Positions 53,146-63,452 of a stretch of DNA of 64,000 nucleotides are shown piece after piece; the first letter of the stretch is position 1, and every line of letters starts with the position of its first letter. This stretch comes from Hydrogenophilales bacterium 28-61-23 (GTDB lineage: Bacteria; Pseudomonadota; Gammaproteobacteria; Burkholderiales; Thiobacillaceae): the NCBI GenBank assembly GCA_002281555.1, contig NCGJ01000004.1, positions 62,001 through 126,000 on the forward strand, written 5' to 3'. The notes under the pieces were generated by a model. The model did not search any database, was not told where the DNA came from, and saw nothing but the letters and a program-made list of their open reading frames with translations. The position numbers were made by a program, and so were the translations under genes.

Positions 53146-55998
53146 TCACAACGCATGGGCATGAGCAGACCGCCGCCTGAGCGTAAACATCCACTCGCCC
53201 ATTGCCAGCAAACAAAAAGCCAGAATCGCCGCGACCGCCCCGGGGTAACTACCGAAATGCAGGCACACGGCCAGCGCCAGATACAACACCCAGTTTGTCA
53301 GTATGAAGATCATGTCGACCCACTCCACATCACCGCGCCGCCAGAACAGAAACAGCATCAAACCGGCTGTGATCGCGATAGAGAAGGTCATGGCAAGCGC
53401 AATGCCAGGCACACCGAAACGGTTCATCAACCACAAACTGAGCAGCACGTTTGCGCCCAGGCCGATGCCCGCCGCAAGCATGACGCTGCCCGAACGATGC
53501 GTAGCAATCGCGAATTTCAACAGCAGCATGTTGATGACGAAAAACGGCAATTGCAGGATGCCGTAAGCCATCACCCGTGACACTAGGCTGACGTCGCCCG
53601 CGCCGAATGCGCCCCCGCCAAAAGCCAGGCGGACAAACGGCTCGGACAGCAGGTGCAGCATGACCGTGACCGGAATTGAAATCACGGTGCCGACAAGTAA
53701 CAAAAACGAAAGCTCCCGGCGCGCATCAAGCAGCTTGTTTTGCGCCATGTAGCGCGAAAAATAGGGCAACACCACCGAAACCATGGCCGTGCCGATCAAA
53801 CCGGTTGCAAAAAGAACCGCCTTGTTGCCCATGCCGATAGCCGCCACACTGCCCTCCGGCAGCATCGCCGCAATAGCCGTATTCACCGGCACGGCAAGCT
53901 GCATGAAGATCGCGGCGGCGACCAATGGCAAGTAATACGACATGAATTGTCCGGTGGCTTGCGTTTCCAAGCGTAGCGCCGGGTAAATCGATATGCCGCG
54001 TGCCGCCAACGCACGGTAGACCAGCGCGAGATTGATCAGTTGGCCCAGAAACATGGCCACCGCCGCCACAACCACGCCGTGCGAACTTCCAAACGCAAGC
54101 AAAGCGACAACCGCGACGACAGGAACAACAGCCTGTGCCGCGGCCGGCACGACATAGTGGCCCAACGCATTGAGCAAACCGTTCGCAAGCGTCACCAAGC
54201 CGCTCACGACAAAGATCGCCAACATCCAGACTGTGACAACCTGCGCCTGGGCAACAGGTTCCGGCAGCGCCAGCCAACCGGTCGACTCGAATAGCCAGCG
54301 ACTCGCAAACACGAGCACAGCCGCTATCGCCAGCGCGGCAATCAGGAAACGTAACGCGATCTGTCTGGCCAAGGTCAGCGCGTCATGCATGGCGCCCCGC
54401 GCACGCGCGGTCAGGAAAACCGGGACGATGGCCGTGCCTATTGGCACGCTCAGCACCGCGACAAGAAACATCGGCACAACCGTTGCAATCACGAAAGCAT
54501 CGAGCTCACCGCCCAAGCCAAACAATCTCGCCATGACGACATCGCGGATGAACAATCCAACAAACGTGACCGCTGTGACCGCAGCAACCATCATGCCAGA
54601 GCCAGCCAAGCCCGAACGCGTCTCGCGCAGGTCTTCGCTCGCCTTCGGGGCCGGATTTTTCGCACGGGGCTGCCCCAGCCACCTGGACAGCCATCCACGC
54701 CGTTCGAAATACAGCAGCCATCCAGCCAGACCGACCAGCATCAGCAAGAGCAGATAGAGATATCGGATCCGATAGAGCGTGCCGATATTTGCAAGCGTGA
54801 TGCCATACACCGTCATCAAGGCGAGTGAAAAGGCCAGTAGCGCAAACATCGCCCGTGAACGCCCCAGCCACAACGCCAACAGCACACCCGGGGCGATCAG
54901 ATACCAGACCACCGTCTCCGCGACAGAAAGGAGTCGAGTCGCACTGAGTTTTTCCAGCCATAACGATGGAAACGGTGCGAACAGCGATATCTGCAATGCA
55001 CGCGGCACATAAGCCATGACCTGCAGCGTGCTCGCCGGGAGAACAGCGGCGTCGTACAGGGAACCGGCCTGAATTCTCAGGTTGTTCTCCACCAGCCCCG
55101 CTCGCGTTCGCGCCAGCACCTCGACATAGCGATCCAGTTTCTCGGGAAACCAGCTTGAAGCTTGCCATTGCCAGTGGGCCTCACCGGATTTTTGATTCCA
55201 TTCCGCATAGTTCTGTTCGTCCGCCGCAGCCCTTGGCGCCAGGTACAACGCCAGTCCCACTGCCGCGACCAATGCCAATTGCAAAAACAGCCCATATCGA
55301 TACTCAACCGATTTTCGGTTTTGCCATAGCAGAGCAAGTTTGGTCGCCAGCATGAGCGTCACACCGGCAAGCACCAGCGACAGGTTATAGGGCCGGACAA
55401 ACACAATCAGCGCGATACCGGACAGGGTCAAACCCAGCACAACCGGCATCCGCCAGTTTCTGGGCTGCCCTGTTTCGGCCGCCACCCAGCCAGTCAGAAT
55501 CAGCGCAATGCCCGCGATGGCGAAACCATCCTTGTGAATCTGTCCATACCAGTTCAGCGCCGACGGAAACACCACGAACAGCGTCCCGGCCAACACACCC
55601 GCCAAGGTGCCCACACGCCCGGGCCAGATCATGCGGCCAAGCAGATAAAACAAGGTACCGGTCAACGCATGAAGAGCCGCATTGATCGGAACCATCAACG
55701 AAGGGTCGACACCGAACAAAACATAAAGAATGGCCAGCAAGGCGACATTACCGGTCGCCCCAGTGGCAGGATATAAACTCCACTCGGACCAGCCATGCAT
55801 TTGGATGCGGCCGGCCAAATCCACGGCCACAGAATGGAAGTAAGCCGAGTCCCCTTCTATAAGGCCTTGGCCGTGGTGCATGGACGCCACCAACGGTAAT
55901 AGGATTTTTTGAAACAACAGCGCCGCCGCCGTTGAATAACTAAAAAAAAGCAGAAAAACTATTGCCACAGGAAGCGAACGTAGAAATCGCATGGTCAT
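53146..55998 (-). CDS. Fusion of a GT-C-like membrane domain and a MurJ-type lipid flippase
   Basis: A 950-aa protein, twice the length of MurJ. Residues 1-432 form a polytopic membrane domain with a large loop after the first TM helix carrying the acidic EGD (48-50), a second loop (about 258-360) and about 10 TM helices, as in GT-C/ArnT-like transferases. Residues 433-465 are a polar linker (WLGQPRAKNPAPKASED). Residues 466-940 match MurJ/MviN: FIRDVVMARLFGLGGELDAF, VPIGTAIVPVF and 13-14 TM helices. It lies next to a PglA-like gene and pglC. The flippase half would translocate the lipid-linked glycan; the GT-C half could add a sugar or transfer the glycan. No frameshift is visible. Confidence 0.85.
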   Translation of the reverse strand: MTMRFLRSLPVAIVFLLFFSYSTAAALLFQKILLPLVASMHHGQGLIEGDSAYFHSVAVDLAGRIQMHGWSEWSLYPATGATGNVALLAILYVLFGVDPSLMVPINAALHALTGTLFYLLGRMIWPGRVGTLAGVLAGTLFVVFPSALNWYGQIHKDGFAIAGIALILTGWVAAETGQPRNWRMPVVLGLTLSGIALIVFVRPYNLSLVLAGVTLMLATKLALLWQNRKSVEYRYGLFLQLALVAAVGLALYLAPRAAADEQNYAEWNQKSGEAHWQWQASSWFPEKLDRYVEVLARTRAGLVENNLRIQAGSLYDAAVLPASTLQVMAYVPRALQISLFAPFPSLWLEKLSATRLLSVAETVVWYLIAPGVLLALWLGRSRAMFALLAFSLALMTVYGITLANIGTLYRIRYLYLLLLMLVGLAGWLLYFERRGWLSRWLGQPRAKNPAPKASEDLRETRSGLAGSGMMVAAVTAVTFVGLFIRDVVMARLFGLGGELDAFVIATVVPMFLVAVLSVPIGTAIVPVFLTARARGAMHDALTLARQIALRFLIAALAIAAVLVFASRWLFESTGWLALPEPVAQAQVVTVWMLAIFVVSGLVTLANGLLNALGHYVVPAAAQAVVPVVAVVALLAFGSSHGVVVAAVAMFLGQLINLALVYRALAARGISIYPALRLETQATGQFMSYYLPLVAAAIFMQLAVPVNTAIAAMLPEGSVAAIGMGNKAVLFATGLIGTAMVSVVLPYFSRYMAQNKLLDARRELSFLLLVGTVISIPVTVMLHLLSEPFVRLAFGGGAFGAGDVSLVSRVMAYGILQLPFFVINMLLLKFAIATHRSGSVMLAAGIGLGANVLLSLWLMNRFGVPGIALAMTFSIAITAGLMLFLFWRRGDVEWVDMIFILTNWVLYLALAVCLHFGSYPGAVAAILAFCLLAMGEWMFTLRRRSAHAHAL

Positions 55999-56927
55999 TT
56001 GTTAACAGAACTCCCGAACGAATTCAAAACAATTCCCACGGGACGCAATATTCTGAACTTTTCAACAAACTCCAAAAACATGACCAGCATCGGGAATTTC
56101 CCCAATAACGCGATATTTTTTCTGGTTTCCCGCCTTAGCTCATAATTCAGGCTCATCTCAAACCGAAGAATATGTTTTATCAACCAGAAAGCCCATATTT
56201 TAGCGTCCACGAATGAATCAAGCCCACCTCTTGCATGGCGCTGAAAATACTTCTGCAACACCTGAAGCTCCCAATATGAAATATTTGAATAATTTTTCGA
56301 CAAACCACTTTCATTGATTCGATATAAATACAGAGGCAGGGAAACGAGTTTGGCCTTAACTCCCGCGTCCAGCAGGCGTAGCCATAAATCAAAATCCTCA
56401 CAGGAGCGAAGGCGTTCATCATAACCGCCCACACTCAACAATAACTCCTTTGAAATCAATAAGGCAGCCCCGGTCAACTGATTTCTCAGGATAATTTCCC
56501 TGCTATCCGCATATTCCTTGACTGTATATTTATCATTGCATTTAGCAACAGACCCGTCATTAAGCCCATCGCTAAACCGGCGAACTTTACATGTAACGGC
56601 CACACCCGTATTAAACACGCTCAATTGAATTTCAATTTTCCGAGGATGAAGCATATCGTCCGCATCAAGAAACGAGACAATTTCACAGGTCGATGCCAGT
56701 ACGCCCACATTTCTTGACGCGGCAAGACCGATATTGTTTTTATTTTTAATATAAACAACACCGGGAAAGTCTCTTAATACGATTTCAATCGCCTCGGTTT
56801 CAGGCGAGCAATCGTTGACCACAACAACTTCATCGACGCCGTACGTTTGCGCATAAACCGAAGCCAGGGCATCGCGGAGCGTGGCGGCATCCCTATAGCA
56901 GGGAATAACAACAGCAACCCGCTTCAT
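55995..56927 (-). CDS. GT2 glycosyltransferase, AT-richer than its neighbours
   Basis: A 310-aa GT-A enzyme: AVVIPCYRDAATLRDALASV, VVVNDCSPE and IVSFLDADDMLHPRKIE (DxD). SCEDFDLWLRLLDAG is a family signature. The C-terminal half is basic and rich in Lys, Asn and Ile, and base composition is clearly more AT-rich than in genes on both sides, suggesting recent transfer. The ATG at 56927 overlaps the preceding gene by 4 nt. The sugar is unknown. Confidence 0.88.
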   Translation of the reverse strand: MKRVAVVIPCYRDAATLRDALASVYAQTYGVDEVVVVNDCSPETEAIEIVLRDFPGVVYIKNKNNIGLAASRNVGVLASTCEIVSFLDADDMLHPRKIEIQLSVFNTGVAVTCKVRRFSDGLNDGSVAKCNDKYTVKEYADSREIILRNQLTGAALLISKELLLSVGGYDERLRSCEDFDLWLRLLDAGVKAKLVSLPLYLYRINESGLSKNYSNISYWELQVLQKYFQRHARGGLDSFVDAKIWAFWLIKHILRFEMSLNYELRRETRKNIALLGKFPMLVMFLEFVEKFRILRPVGIVLNSFGSSVNK

Positions 56928-57835
56928 GAATTTGTTTTGGATGCCAACCCACGTGCCAGCCAATATGCCGCCTTCAAACGGAAGACCCAATCAATCGGGC
57001 TTTTCAGCGCAGTCTTGAGGCTGTCGATGGTTATTTCAGAATTGCCATGTTGCTGGGCGATCCTGCCGATTCGGTAGGCCAGAAACCCCTCGGCTTTGGT
57101 GCGATATTTCGCCGGCAAGTCGTCCATGTATTGCGAATAAAGCACTTTGATTCTGGCAATCTGCTTGGGCGAGGCCGCCGAAATATTGCCGCCCCCCAGC
57201 CAGTAATAGCCAAGATATTCAGGAATGCGGACAAATTTTTCAGTCAAGCGCGCAAGACGTATCCAGGTGTCGTAATCCTCCACCGAGATAAGGTCGCGAT
57301 TTTCCGAAATGCCACCGATCTGATTAAGCAATGATTTGCGCACCACGGCGCTTGAATTGGGCACAGACATCCCGGTGCACAGCAGCGCAACGAACATCGG
57401 ATGCTTGGGCGCGGTCGAGATGACCTTCTCGTCGAAACGAGACTGTCCGATCGATCGCACCGAAAAGAGATGGTGGTAAACCAGATCGGCGCCGGCATCC
57501 AGGACGGCAACGCAACGCGCCAACTTGACGGGCGTCCACCAGTCATCCGAATCGAGAAATGCGATATAGGGCGCTCGGGCTTTGGCGACGCCCCGATTGC
57601 GCGGTCGGGCCGGGCCGCCAAAGTTTTCAGCGGTTTCGAACTGGATGTCGAGCCGATCCTCGAACTCGCCCGCCACCGCCGCGCTGGCATCGGTCGAACC
57701 GTCATCGCAGACCAGAACCTCGAAGTTATCAAAGGTCTGGGCTACCAAAGACTCAAGGCAGCGGCGCAGGTCTTCCGCCCTGTTAAAGGTCGGTATGACC
57801 ACCGCCACGGCGGGATTGGCAAGCTGTTTGCGCAC
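56924..57835 (-). CDS. GT2 glycosyltransferase
   Basis: A 303-aa GT-A enzyme: AVVIPTFNRAEDLRRCLESL, LVCDDGSTD and APYIAFLDSDDWWTPVKLAR (DSD metal motif), plus VEDYDTWIRLA. It ends with an ATGA overlap into the next GT2 gene and starts 12 nt after the UDP-xylose synthase gene, so it belongs to the same operon. It may use UDP-xylose made by that enzyme; this is inference from position. Confidence 0.9.
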   Translation of the reverse strand: MRKQLANPAVAVVIPTFNRAEDLRRCLESLVAQTFDNFEVLVCDDGSTDASAAVAGEFEDRLDIQFETAENFGGPARPRNRGVAKARAPYIAFLDSDDWWTPVKLARCVAVLDAGADLVYHHLFSVRSIGQSRFDEKVISTAPKHPMFVALLCTGMSVPNSSAVVRKSLLNQIGGISENRDLISVEDYDTWIRLARLTEKFVRIPEYLGYYWLGGGNISAASPKQIARIKVLYSQYMDDLPAKYRTKAEGFLAYRIGRIAQQHGNSEITIDSLKTALKSPIDWVFRLKAAYWLARGLASKTNS

Positions 57836-57847
57836 GAATCAACCCGC

Positions 57848-58783
57848 CTAGATTCGTTTCGCAAAATAGGCGATCGTTTCCTTCAAGCCATCGGCCAGCG
57901 CGACCTTGGGCTCCCAATCGAGCACCTGCTTTGCCAGTGAAATGTCCGGCTGTCTTTGGCGTGGATCGTCGGATGGCAGTGGCATGAACACCAGTCTGCT
58001 TTTCGAACCGGTCAGTTTGAGCACCTGCTCGGCCAATTCGAGCATGGTGAATTCACATGGATTACCGATATTGACCGGCCCGGTGAACTCAGCCGGAGAC
58101 CCCATCAAGCGCACCATCACCTCGATCAAATCATCCACGTAGCAAAAACTCCGGGATTGCTGTCCATCGCCATAGATCGTGATGTCCTCTCCCCGGAGTG
58201 CCTGCACGATGAAATTGCTCACCACCCTGCCATCGTTCGGGTGCATCCGTGGGCCGTAAGTATTGAACAGGCGCGCAACCTTAATTTCCAGCTTGTGTTG
58301 CCGCCAGTAATCGAAGAACAAGGTCTCCGCGCAACGCTTGCCTTCGTCATAACAGCTGCGGATGCCGATCGGATTCACCTTGCCCCAATAGGACTCGACC
58401 TGTGGGTGGATTTCGGGATCGCCATAAACCTCGCTGGTCGAAGCCTGCAGAATTCTCGCCTTAACACGCTTGGCAAGACCGAGCATATTGATGGCCCCAT
58501 GAACGCTGGTCTTGGCCGTCTGTACCGGATCGAACTGGTAATGAACCGGCGAGGCCGGGCAGGCCAGGTTGTAGATCTGATCGACTTCGACATAAAGCGG
58601 AAACGTCACGTCGTGGCGCATCATTTCGAAATAGGGATTCCCCATCAAATGCGCAATGTTGTCTTTGCTGCCGGTAAAAAAATTGTCCACGCAAAGCACA
58701 TCGTTACCGGCGGTGAGCAGACGTTCACATAAATGTGAACCCAGAAACCCGGCGCCGCCGGTAACCAGAATTCTTGTTGTCAT
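57848..58783 (-). CDS. uxs: UDP-glucuronate decarboxylase (UDP-xylose synthase)
   Basis: A 311-aa extended [22 protein letters not shown] for [23 protein letters not shown] and the catalytic [13 protein letters not shown]. These are the signature segments of UXS enzymes ([11 protein letters not shown] is diagnostic). It makes UDP-xylose from UDP-glucuronate, a donor for the glycosyltransferases around it. It overlaps the preceding GT2 gene by 4 nt. Confidence 0.93.
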   Translation of the reverse strand: MTTRILVTGGAGFLGSHLCERLLTAGNDVLCVDNFFTGSKDNIAHLMGNPYFEMMRHDVTFPLYVEVDQIYNLACPASPVHYQFDPVQTAKTSVHGAINMLGLAKRVKARILQASTSEVYGDPEIHPQVESYWGKVNPIGIRSCYDEGKRCAETLFFDYWRQHKLEIKVARLFNTYGPRMHPNDGRVVSNFIVQALRGEDITIYGDGQQSRSFCYVDDLIEVMVRLMGSPAEFTGPVNIGNPCEFTMLELAEQVLKLTGSKSRLVFMPLPSDDPRQRQPDISLAKQVLDWEPKVALADGLKETIAYFAKRI

Positions 58784-59778
58784 TGCGACGCTCTTCTTTT
58801 CAACGAGAAAATCAATTTATTGAACACCTTCACCGCTAGTTCGCCCGCGCGCAAGACGCCACCGGGAATGACGAACACCAAGGCTAACGGATCCAGACTG
58901 AGGACTCTGCCGAAATGATACGGCAGATTAAAAATACCGTTCAAAGACGGCGAGGACAGATGCACTGCCCATAAATACATCACATGCGTGCGAAACCTGG
59001 CGCGCTCCATCGGCGACAGATCGAGACGACCGATCTGGCCAAGCAACAAGCGGAAGTATTCCTCATAAACCACCTTGTCCTTGGTCACGCTGCGTATCGT
59101 CTTGCGATGCTGGCGAAACCGGTTCAAGGGCTCCGCCACATAGGCGATATCGTAACGGGCGGCAATCCTGAAGAAGAGATCCCAATCGCAGCAAACCCGG
59201 TAGTCCTGGGACAGGAAGCCGACTTCGGCAAAACATTCTCGCCGAATCAGCGCGGCGCTCAGATTCGGAATCACACAGGAATGGAGCAGAAAACGGCTTG
59301 CTTCCGCGCCGGTCAGCAGCGTGTCGCGGGCGCAGCGCTTTTTGAAGGCCGCCTCCCGAATAGCGAAATCGTCGCCCAATACCCGGTCTTCCTCATCCAC
59401 CATCAGGCTGCGGCAGAAGGCAATGCCGGCGGAAGGATGGCGCCGCATGGCATCGACCAAACGCGCGACCATGCTCGGGTCGCAATCGTCGTCGCAATTG
59501 GCAAACAGCACGAACTCCCCCGAGGATAGATCGACGCCCTGATTGCTCACCGCCACCCAACCACCGTTTTTTTCGCGAACAACCAGCTTCACCTTGGGCT
59601 GCGTTTCGTAACCACGCAAAACTTCCACGCTGTTGTCGGGAGAGCAATCGTCGATTACCAGGATTTCAGTATCCGGATAGGTCTGCGCAATCAGGCTGTC
59701 CATCCGGCGGACAAGAAAACCGGCATGGTTGTAGCTGGCGACCACCAGGCTGACCAGACCCTGTCGAATCGGAGTCAC
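58780..59778 (-). CDS. GT2 glycosyltransferase
   Basis: A 332-aa GT-A enzyme starting near [20 protein letters not shown], with [27 protein letters not shown] (a CDDD motif) and [15 protein letters not shown]. The start is taken as GTG at 59778, which overlaps the epimerase stop by 4 nt (GTGA); a longer in-frame reading is antisense shadow over that gene. It belongs to the same coupled operon. The C-terminal region has hydrophobic stretches that may bind the membrane. Confidence 0.85.
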   Translation of the reverse strand: MTPIRQGLVSLVVASYNHAGFLVRRMDSLIAQTYPDTEILVIDDCSPDNSVEVLRGYETQPKVKLVVREKNGGWVAVSNQGVDLSSGEFVLFANCDDDCDPSMVARLVDAMRRHPSAGIAFCRSLMVDEEDRVLGDDFAIREAAFKKRCARDTLLTGAEASRFLLHSCVIPNLSAALIRRECFAEVGFLSQDYRVCCDWDLFFRIAARYDIAYVAEPLNRFRQHRKTIRSVTKDKVVYEEYFRLLLGQIGRLDLSPMERARFRTHVMYLWAVHLSSPSLNGIFNLPYHFGRVLSLDPLALVFVIPGGVLRAGELAVKVFNKLIFSLKRRASQ

Positions 59779-60920
59779 TTGAACAGGCCCTTCGCCCGCA
59801 ACTCCGCCAGACTTTCCTCGTAACGATCGCTCTGCGTGCGCTCGCCCTTGACCCAATCGACGAAACGGTTCAAGCCCTCATCGATTGACACACTGGGCGA
59901 AAAGCCCAAAACTTGGTTGACCTTGGCCAGATCGGCCACGTTGTGGCGTATGTCACCGACACGATACTGCCCGGAAACATTGATCTCGGAACCACCGCCC
60001 AGGTAGCGGTGCAACGTACGCGCAATCGTCAGCACATCGGTGGCCACCCCGGAACCGACGTTGAATACATCGACCAATGGCTCCGCATACTCAATCGCCC
60101 GCATGGTTGCCTCAACGGCATCGTCGATATAAAGAAAATCCCGGCTTTCGAGGCCGTCTTCAAAAATATTGATCGGGCTTTCATGACGCATACGGGTCGA
60201 AAAGATCGAAAGAATCCCGGTATAGGGGTTCGACAAGGATTGGCCCGGCCCGTAAACATTCTGATATCGAAGCGCTATCGCCGATATCCCGAGCGCCTTG
60301 CCGACAGCGAGCACCAACTGCTCCTGCGCCAACTTGGTCACGCCATACACCGACGAAGGCTGCAACACCGACGACTCATCGGTCGGCACAAGTTGCAACG
60401 GTTGCGCGCAGACCGGGCAGCGGTGCTCGAACATGCCCTGCGCCATATCCACATCCGAGCGCGCAGCGGGATAAAACAGACCGTGTTCCGGGCAACGATA
60501 CTTGCCCTCACCATATACGGCGCGCGATGAGGCCACGACCAATTTGCGCACCGGGAAACGCTCATTCGCAATCAGGTCGAGCAATAACGCCGTTCCGCCA
60601 ACATTGACATCGGAATAATGCTGGATCGCATACATCGACTGCCCGGTTCCCGTTTCCGCCGCCAGATGCACGACCGTATCGACGTCGGGTAATACCTTGA
60701 GCAGGTCTGCTCGGTTGGTAACGTCGCCACGGACGAAACGGGTGCGCGCCCTGAGCGCATTGAGCCATGAATTGCCCGATGTATCTGGCCCATGTATCTG
60801 TGGCGATAAATTGTCCAGAATGACGATGCCATACCCAGCCTCGACCAGCCTGAGCGAAAGGCACGAGCCAATGAACCCGGCCCCACCGGTAATCAGAATA
60901 TTCTTGGGTGAATGGCGCAT
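59775..60920 (-). CDS. SDR NAD-dependent epimerase/dehydratase with zinc-knuckle insertion
   Basis: A 381-aa extended SDR: ILITGGAGFIGSCLSLRLVE for NAD, catalytic YxxxK as Y192-GVT-K196, and GNVYGPGQSLSNPYTG-like text (QNVYGPGQSL). Between strands 5 and 6 is an insertion with C143-P-E-H146 and C168-P-V-C171, which looks like a zinc-binding knuckle. A similar insertion occurs in some dTDP-L-rhamnose 4-epimerases and related enzymes, so a nucleotide-sugar 4-epimerase is the best guess. It lies 30 nt after the carbamoyltransferase. Confidence 0.82.
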   Translation of the reverse strand: MRHSPKNILITGGAGFIGSCLSLRLVEAGYGIVILDNLSPQIHGPDTSGNSWLNALRARTRFVRGDVTNRADLLKVLPDVDTVVHLAAETGTGQSMYAIQHYSDVNVGGTALLLDLIANERFPVRKLVVASSRAVYGEGKYRCPEHGLFYPAARSDVDMAQGMFEHRCPVCAQPLQLVPTDESSVLQPSSVYGVTKLAQEQLVLAVGKALGISAIALRYQNVYGPGQSLSNPYTGILSIFSTRMRHESPINIFEDGLESRDFLYIDDAVEATMRAIEYAEPLVDVFNVGSGVATDVLTIARTLHRYLGGGSEINVSGQYRVGDIRHNVADLAKVNQVLGFSPSVSIDEGLNRFVDWVKGERTQSDRYEESLAELRAKGLFK

Positions 60921-60950
60921 CAGTAAATCACTGTCCGTTGTTCCTGAAAA

Positions 60951-62738
60951 TTAGTGGGTTCTTTTCAACTTGGTGATCAGAAACCGATCAATGCCCAGGA
61001 CATCGATATCCGTCGAGAGGCAACAACGGATCGCGTCTTCTGGCGTTTCAACGATAGGCTCATCCGCGATATTGAATGAAGTGTCCAGAACCATGGGAAT
61101 GCCAGTCCTTTTCTCGAAGGACTTAATCAGTCCGTAGTAACGTTCATTCACATCCGGGGTCACGGTCTGTACTCGCGCAGTGTTATCGGCATGGGTGATC
61201 GCCGGAACCAATTCCGACTTACCCGGTTTGACATAGGGTGCAAGAAGCATGAAGGGTGACTCGACATCGAGCTCAAAAAACTCCGATGACCGCTCGGCCA
61301 GCACCGAAGGCGTAAACGGGCGAAAGCTCTCCCGAAACTTGACCCGCGAATTCAGAATGTCCTTCATGTCATGCCGACGAGGGTCGGCCAGGATGCTTCG
61401 ATTGCCAAGCGCGCGCGGCCCAAACTCACTACGCCCCTGACACCAGCTCGTAATTTTGCCGCCGACAATGTTTTCGGACATGGCGTCATACAGGTTTTCC
61501 ATATTGTCGAATTCCTGAATGACCAGATCGTCCCGGCCCGCGACATCGGAAATCGCTTTCCGGAAGCGACTCTCCGGATACTCCATGCCGAGATAGTCAT
61601 GTGTCGCGACATAATTCCTAGAATTGCCGCCATCGACAGTATAAGCATATAGAGCTTGGCCAACCGCCAAACCGTTGTCGCCGGAATTCGGGTGGACAAA
61701 AATGTTTTCAAATTTCGAGCGCGCGAGAACCTGATAATTCGCAACACAATTCAAGCCGACGCCGCCGGCAATGCACAAGTTCTTTGAACCGGTTTTTTCG
61801 TGCAGCCAGTTAGCCAGGTACACCATCACATCTTCAGTTATTTTCTGTACCGCATAGGCGAGATTCCTCTGCACATCGGTAATATCTTCGCCTTTTACTC
61901 GCGTCTTGAACTTCTTCAGAAAGGCACTGTAGTTAGGCAACGAATAGAGCACTTCCTCGGGACGAAACCCTCGTTTGACGAGCGCGGCAATGTTCCTGAT
62001 ACCGAATTCCTTCGAGTCAAATAGAAGTTCCGACTTAAGAATGTCGTAGTACTCAGTACCGCCATAGGGGGCCAACCCCATGGTTTTTCCTTCTTCGTTC
62101 GTTTTGAAACCGATCTTTTTGGTAAAGGCCGCGTAAATTCCGCCAAGGCTATGACGAACCGGTAGCTCCCATAAGGTTTCGATTGAATTCCCTTTGCCGT
62201 AGGCCAGGCAACCGGACAACTGGTCGCCTCCCGTCCGGGCCAGAGGCACTCCCTGCCCATCCACCACCATGATCGCAGCCTCTTCGAAAGGCGATGGTAG
62301 GAATGCCTGGCAAGCGTGAGAAAAATGGTGTTCCGGCACCAGAAACTCGATCTTTGGATTTTTCTTCTGGAAAAATCGCCGCGCTTGCTCGTTATAGCGG
62401 TAGCTATAAACGACGCAGTCGACATCGCCCAGTTCAACGCCACCCGCGCTCAACAGATAATCCAGAAGGGCTTGAAATTTAGGCAGGTTCTCGAATTCAA
62501 TTGAATTCGGATCGACATCGAGATCAAACGGCAAATCCAGGTTTTTCTGGTAATTTTCTGGATCGCTGCGCCACCCGAAATCTTCGAGATCCAGTCTTGA
62601 AATCGGCAAAAGAATGTCGTTTTTGATCCGCGTAATCCGTTCAAGGCTCGTCGCGACAACAATCTTTCCATCGATACACAACACACCGCTGAAGCCATGT
62701 CCGCTCAGGGTAAAACTCAAAATACAGTTTCTTTTCAT
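60951..62738 (-). CDS. NodU/CmcH-family carbamoyltransferase (second copy)
   Basis: A 595-aa carbamoyltransferase: LSFTLSGHGFSGVLCIDG at the N-terminus, the active-site VPEHHFSHACQAFLPSP (H137, H138, H141), LCIAGGVGLNCVAN, SWCQGRSEFGPRALGNRSIL and DTSFNIADEPIV. It transfers a carbamoyl group to a sugar hydroxyl of the glycan. It is divergent in sequence from the copy at 26651 and is more AT-rich, so the two were acquired separately. The start ATG at 62738 is 24 nt after the LbH acetyltransferase. Confidence 0.92.
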   Translation of the reverse strand: MKRNCILSFTLSGHGFSGVLCIDGKIVVATSLERITRIKNDILLPISRLDLEDFGWRSDPENYQKNLDLPFDLDVDPNSIEFENLPKFQALLDYLLSAGGVELGDVDCVVYSYRYNEQARRFFQKKNPKIEFLVPEHHFSHACQAFLPSPFEEAAIMVVDGQGVPLARTGGDQLSGCLAYGKGNSIETLWELPVRHSLGGIYAAFTKKIGFKTNEEGKTMGLAPYGGTEYYDILKSELLFDSKEFGIRNIAALVKRGFRPEEVLYSLPNYSAFLKKFKTRVKGEDITDVQRNLAYAVQKITEDVMVYLANWLHEKTGSKNLCIAGGVGLNCVANYQVLARSKFENIFVHPNSGDNGLAVGQALYAYTVDGGNSRNYVATHDYLGMEYPESRFRKAISDVAGRDDLVIQEFDNMENLYDAMSENIVGGKITSWCQGRSEFGPRALGNRSILADPRRHDMKDILNSRVKFRESFRPFTPSVLAERSSEFFELDVESPFMLLAPYVKPGKSELVPAITHADNTARVQTVTPDVNERYYGLIKSFEKRTGIPMVLDTSFNIADEPIVETPEDAIRCCLSTDIDVLGIDRFLITKLKRTH

Positions 62739-62762
62739 TTTGTTTCCAAAATCCTTAGTCGA

Positions 62763-63452
62763 TTAATCTCTTCGCCCAACTGGCACGGTGAGTTTTGCGG
62801 CATTTATAGCCGACAGAAAACTTGCCGGATCGGCAAAGTAAGGGGCCAAAGTAGCCAGTATTTTGTCGTCCAGCTCCCACCATCTTGTATCGAGCATGCG
62901 CAAGCGCATGCTCTCGGGAAATCGGTCCTTGATCGGACGGCACGGGACTCCAGCCGCTACGGTATAGGGTGGAATATCCCGGGTCACCACCGCTCCGGCG
63001 CCAATAACCGACCCGACACCGACACGGACGCCAGCCATGATCTTGGCGCCTTCGCCAATCCAGACATCCGCTTCAATCACTGTCTTGGGCGGTTTCTGGG
63101 AATGCCTATTTTGGCTCGAAAAGAACCGGGGCAGAGGCTGGGTATTGTCGTAAAAAACCGGGCTGGTGCTCACCATGTAAATCGGATGATTCATCAGACC
63201 AATCGTGACTCCGGCCGCTATCGAACAGAACGGCCCCACTTCAACCCCATAAAGCGCCGAGTTTTCCTGGGCATAGCTATAAGCGCCCAGGCTTGAGTCA
63301 ATCAGGTGCACATTGCGAAAAAGCACGGAATAGTCGCCCAATACACTGGAAGAATCGGCTGTAGCACCAGAATGGATCACGCTGGTGGGAAAGCAACGGC
63401 GTAGCCTGAACTCATACAGGGCACGTCTGATAAACATGGGGACAACGTTCAT
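62763..63452 (-). CDS. LbH-fold (CatB-type) O-acetyltransferase
   Basis: A 229-aa hexapeptide acyltransferase: [38 protein letters not shown] (catalytic His), [20 protein letters not shown] and [10 protein letters not shown]. The MNHP with a long exposed loop is typical of CatB-related xenobiotic and sugar O-acetyltransferases. It probably acetylates a sugar of the surface glycan. The ATG at 63452 overlaps the preceding gene by 4 nt; a reading six codons longer is less likely. Confidence 0.88.
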   Translation of the reverse strand: MNVVPMFIRRALYEFRLRRCFPTSVIHSGATADSSSVLGDYSVLFRNVHLIDSSLGAYSYAQENSALYGVEVGPFCSIAAGVTIGLMNHPIYMVSTSPVFYDNTQPLPRFFSSQNRHSQKPPKTVIEADVWIGEGAKIMAGVRVGVGSVIGAGAVVTRDIPPYTVAAGVPCRPIKDRFPESMRLRMLDTRWWELDDKILATLAPYFADPASFLSAINAAKLTVPVGRRD

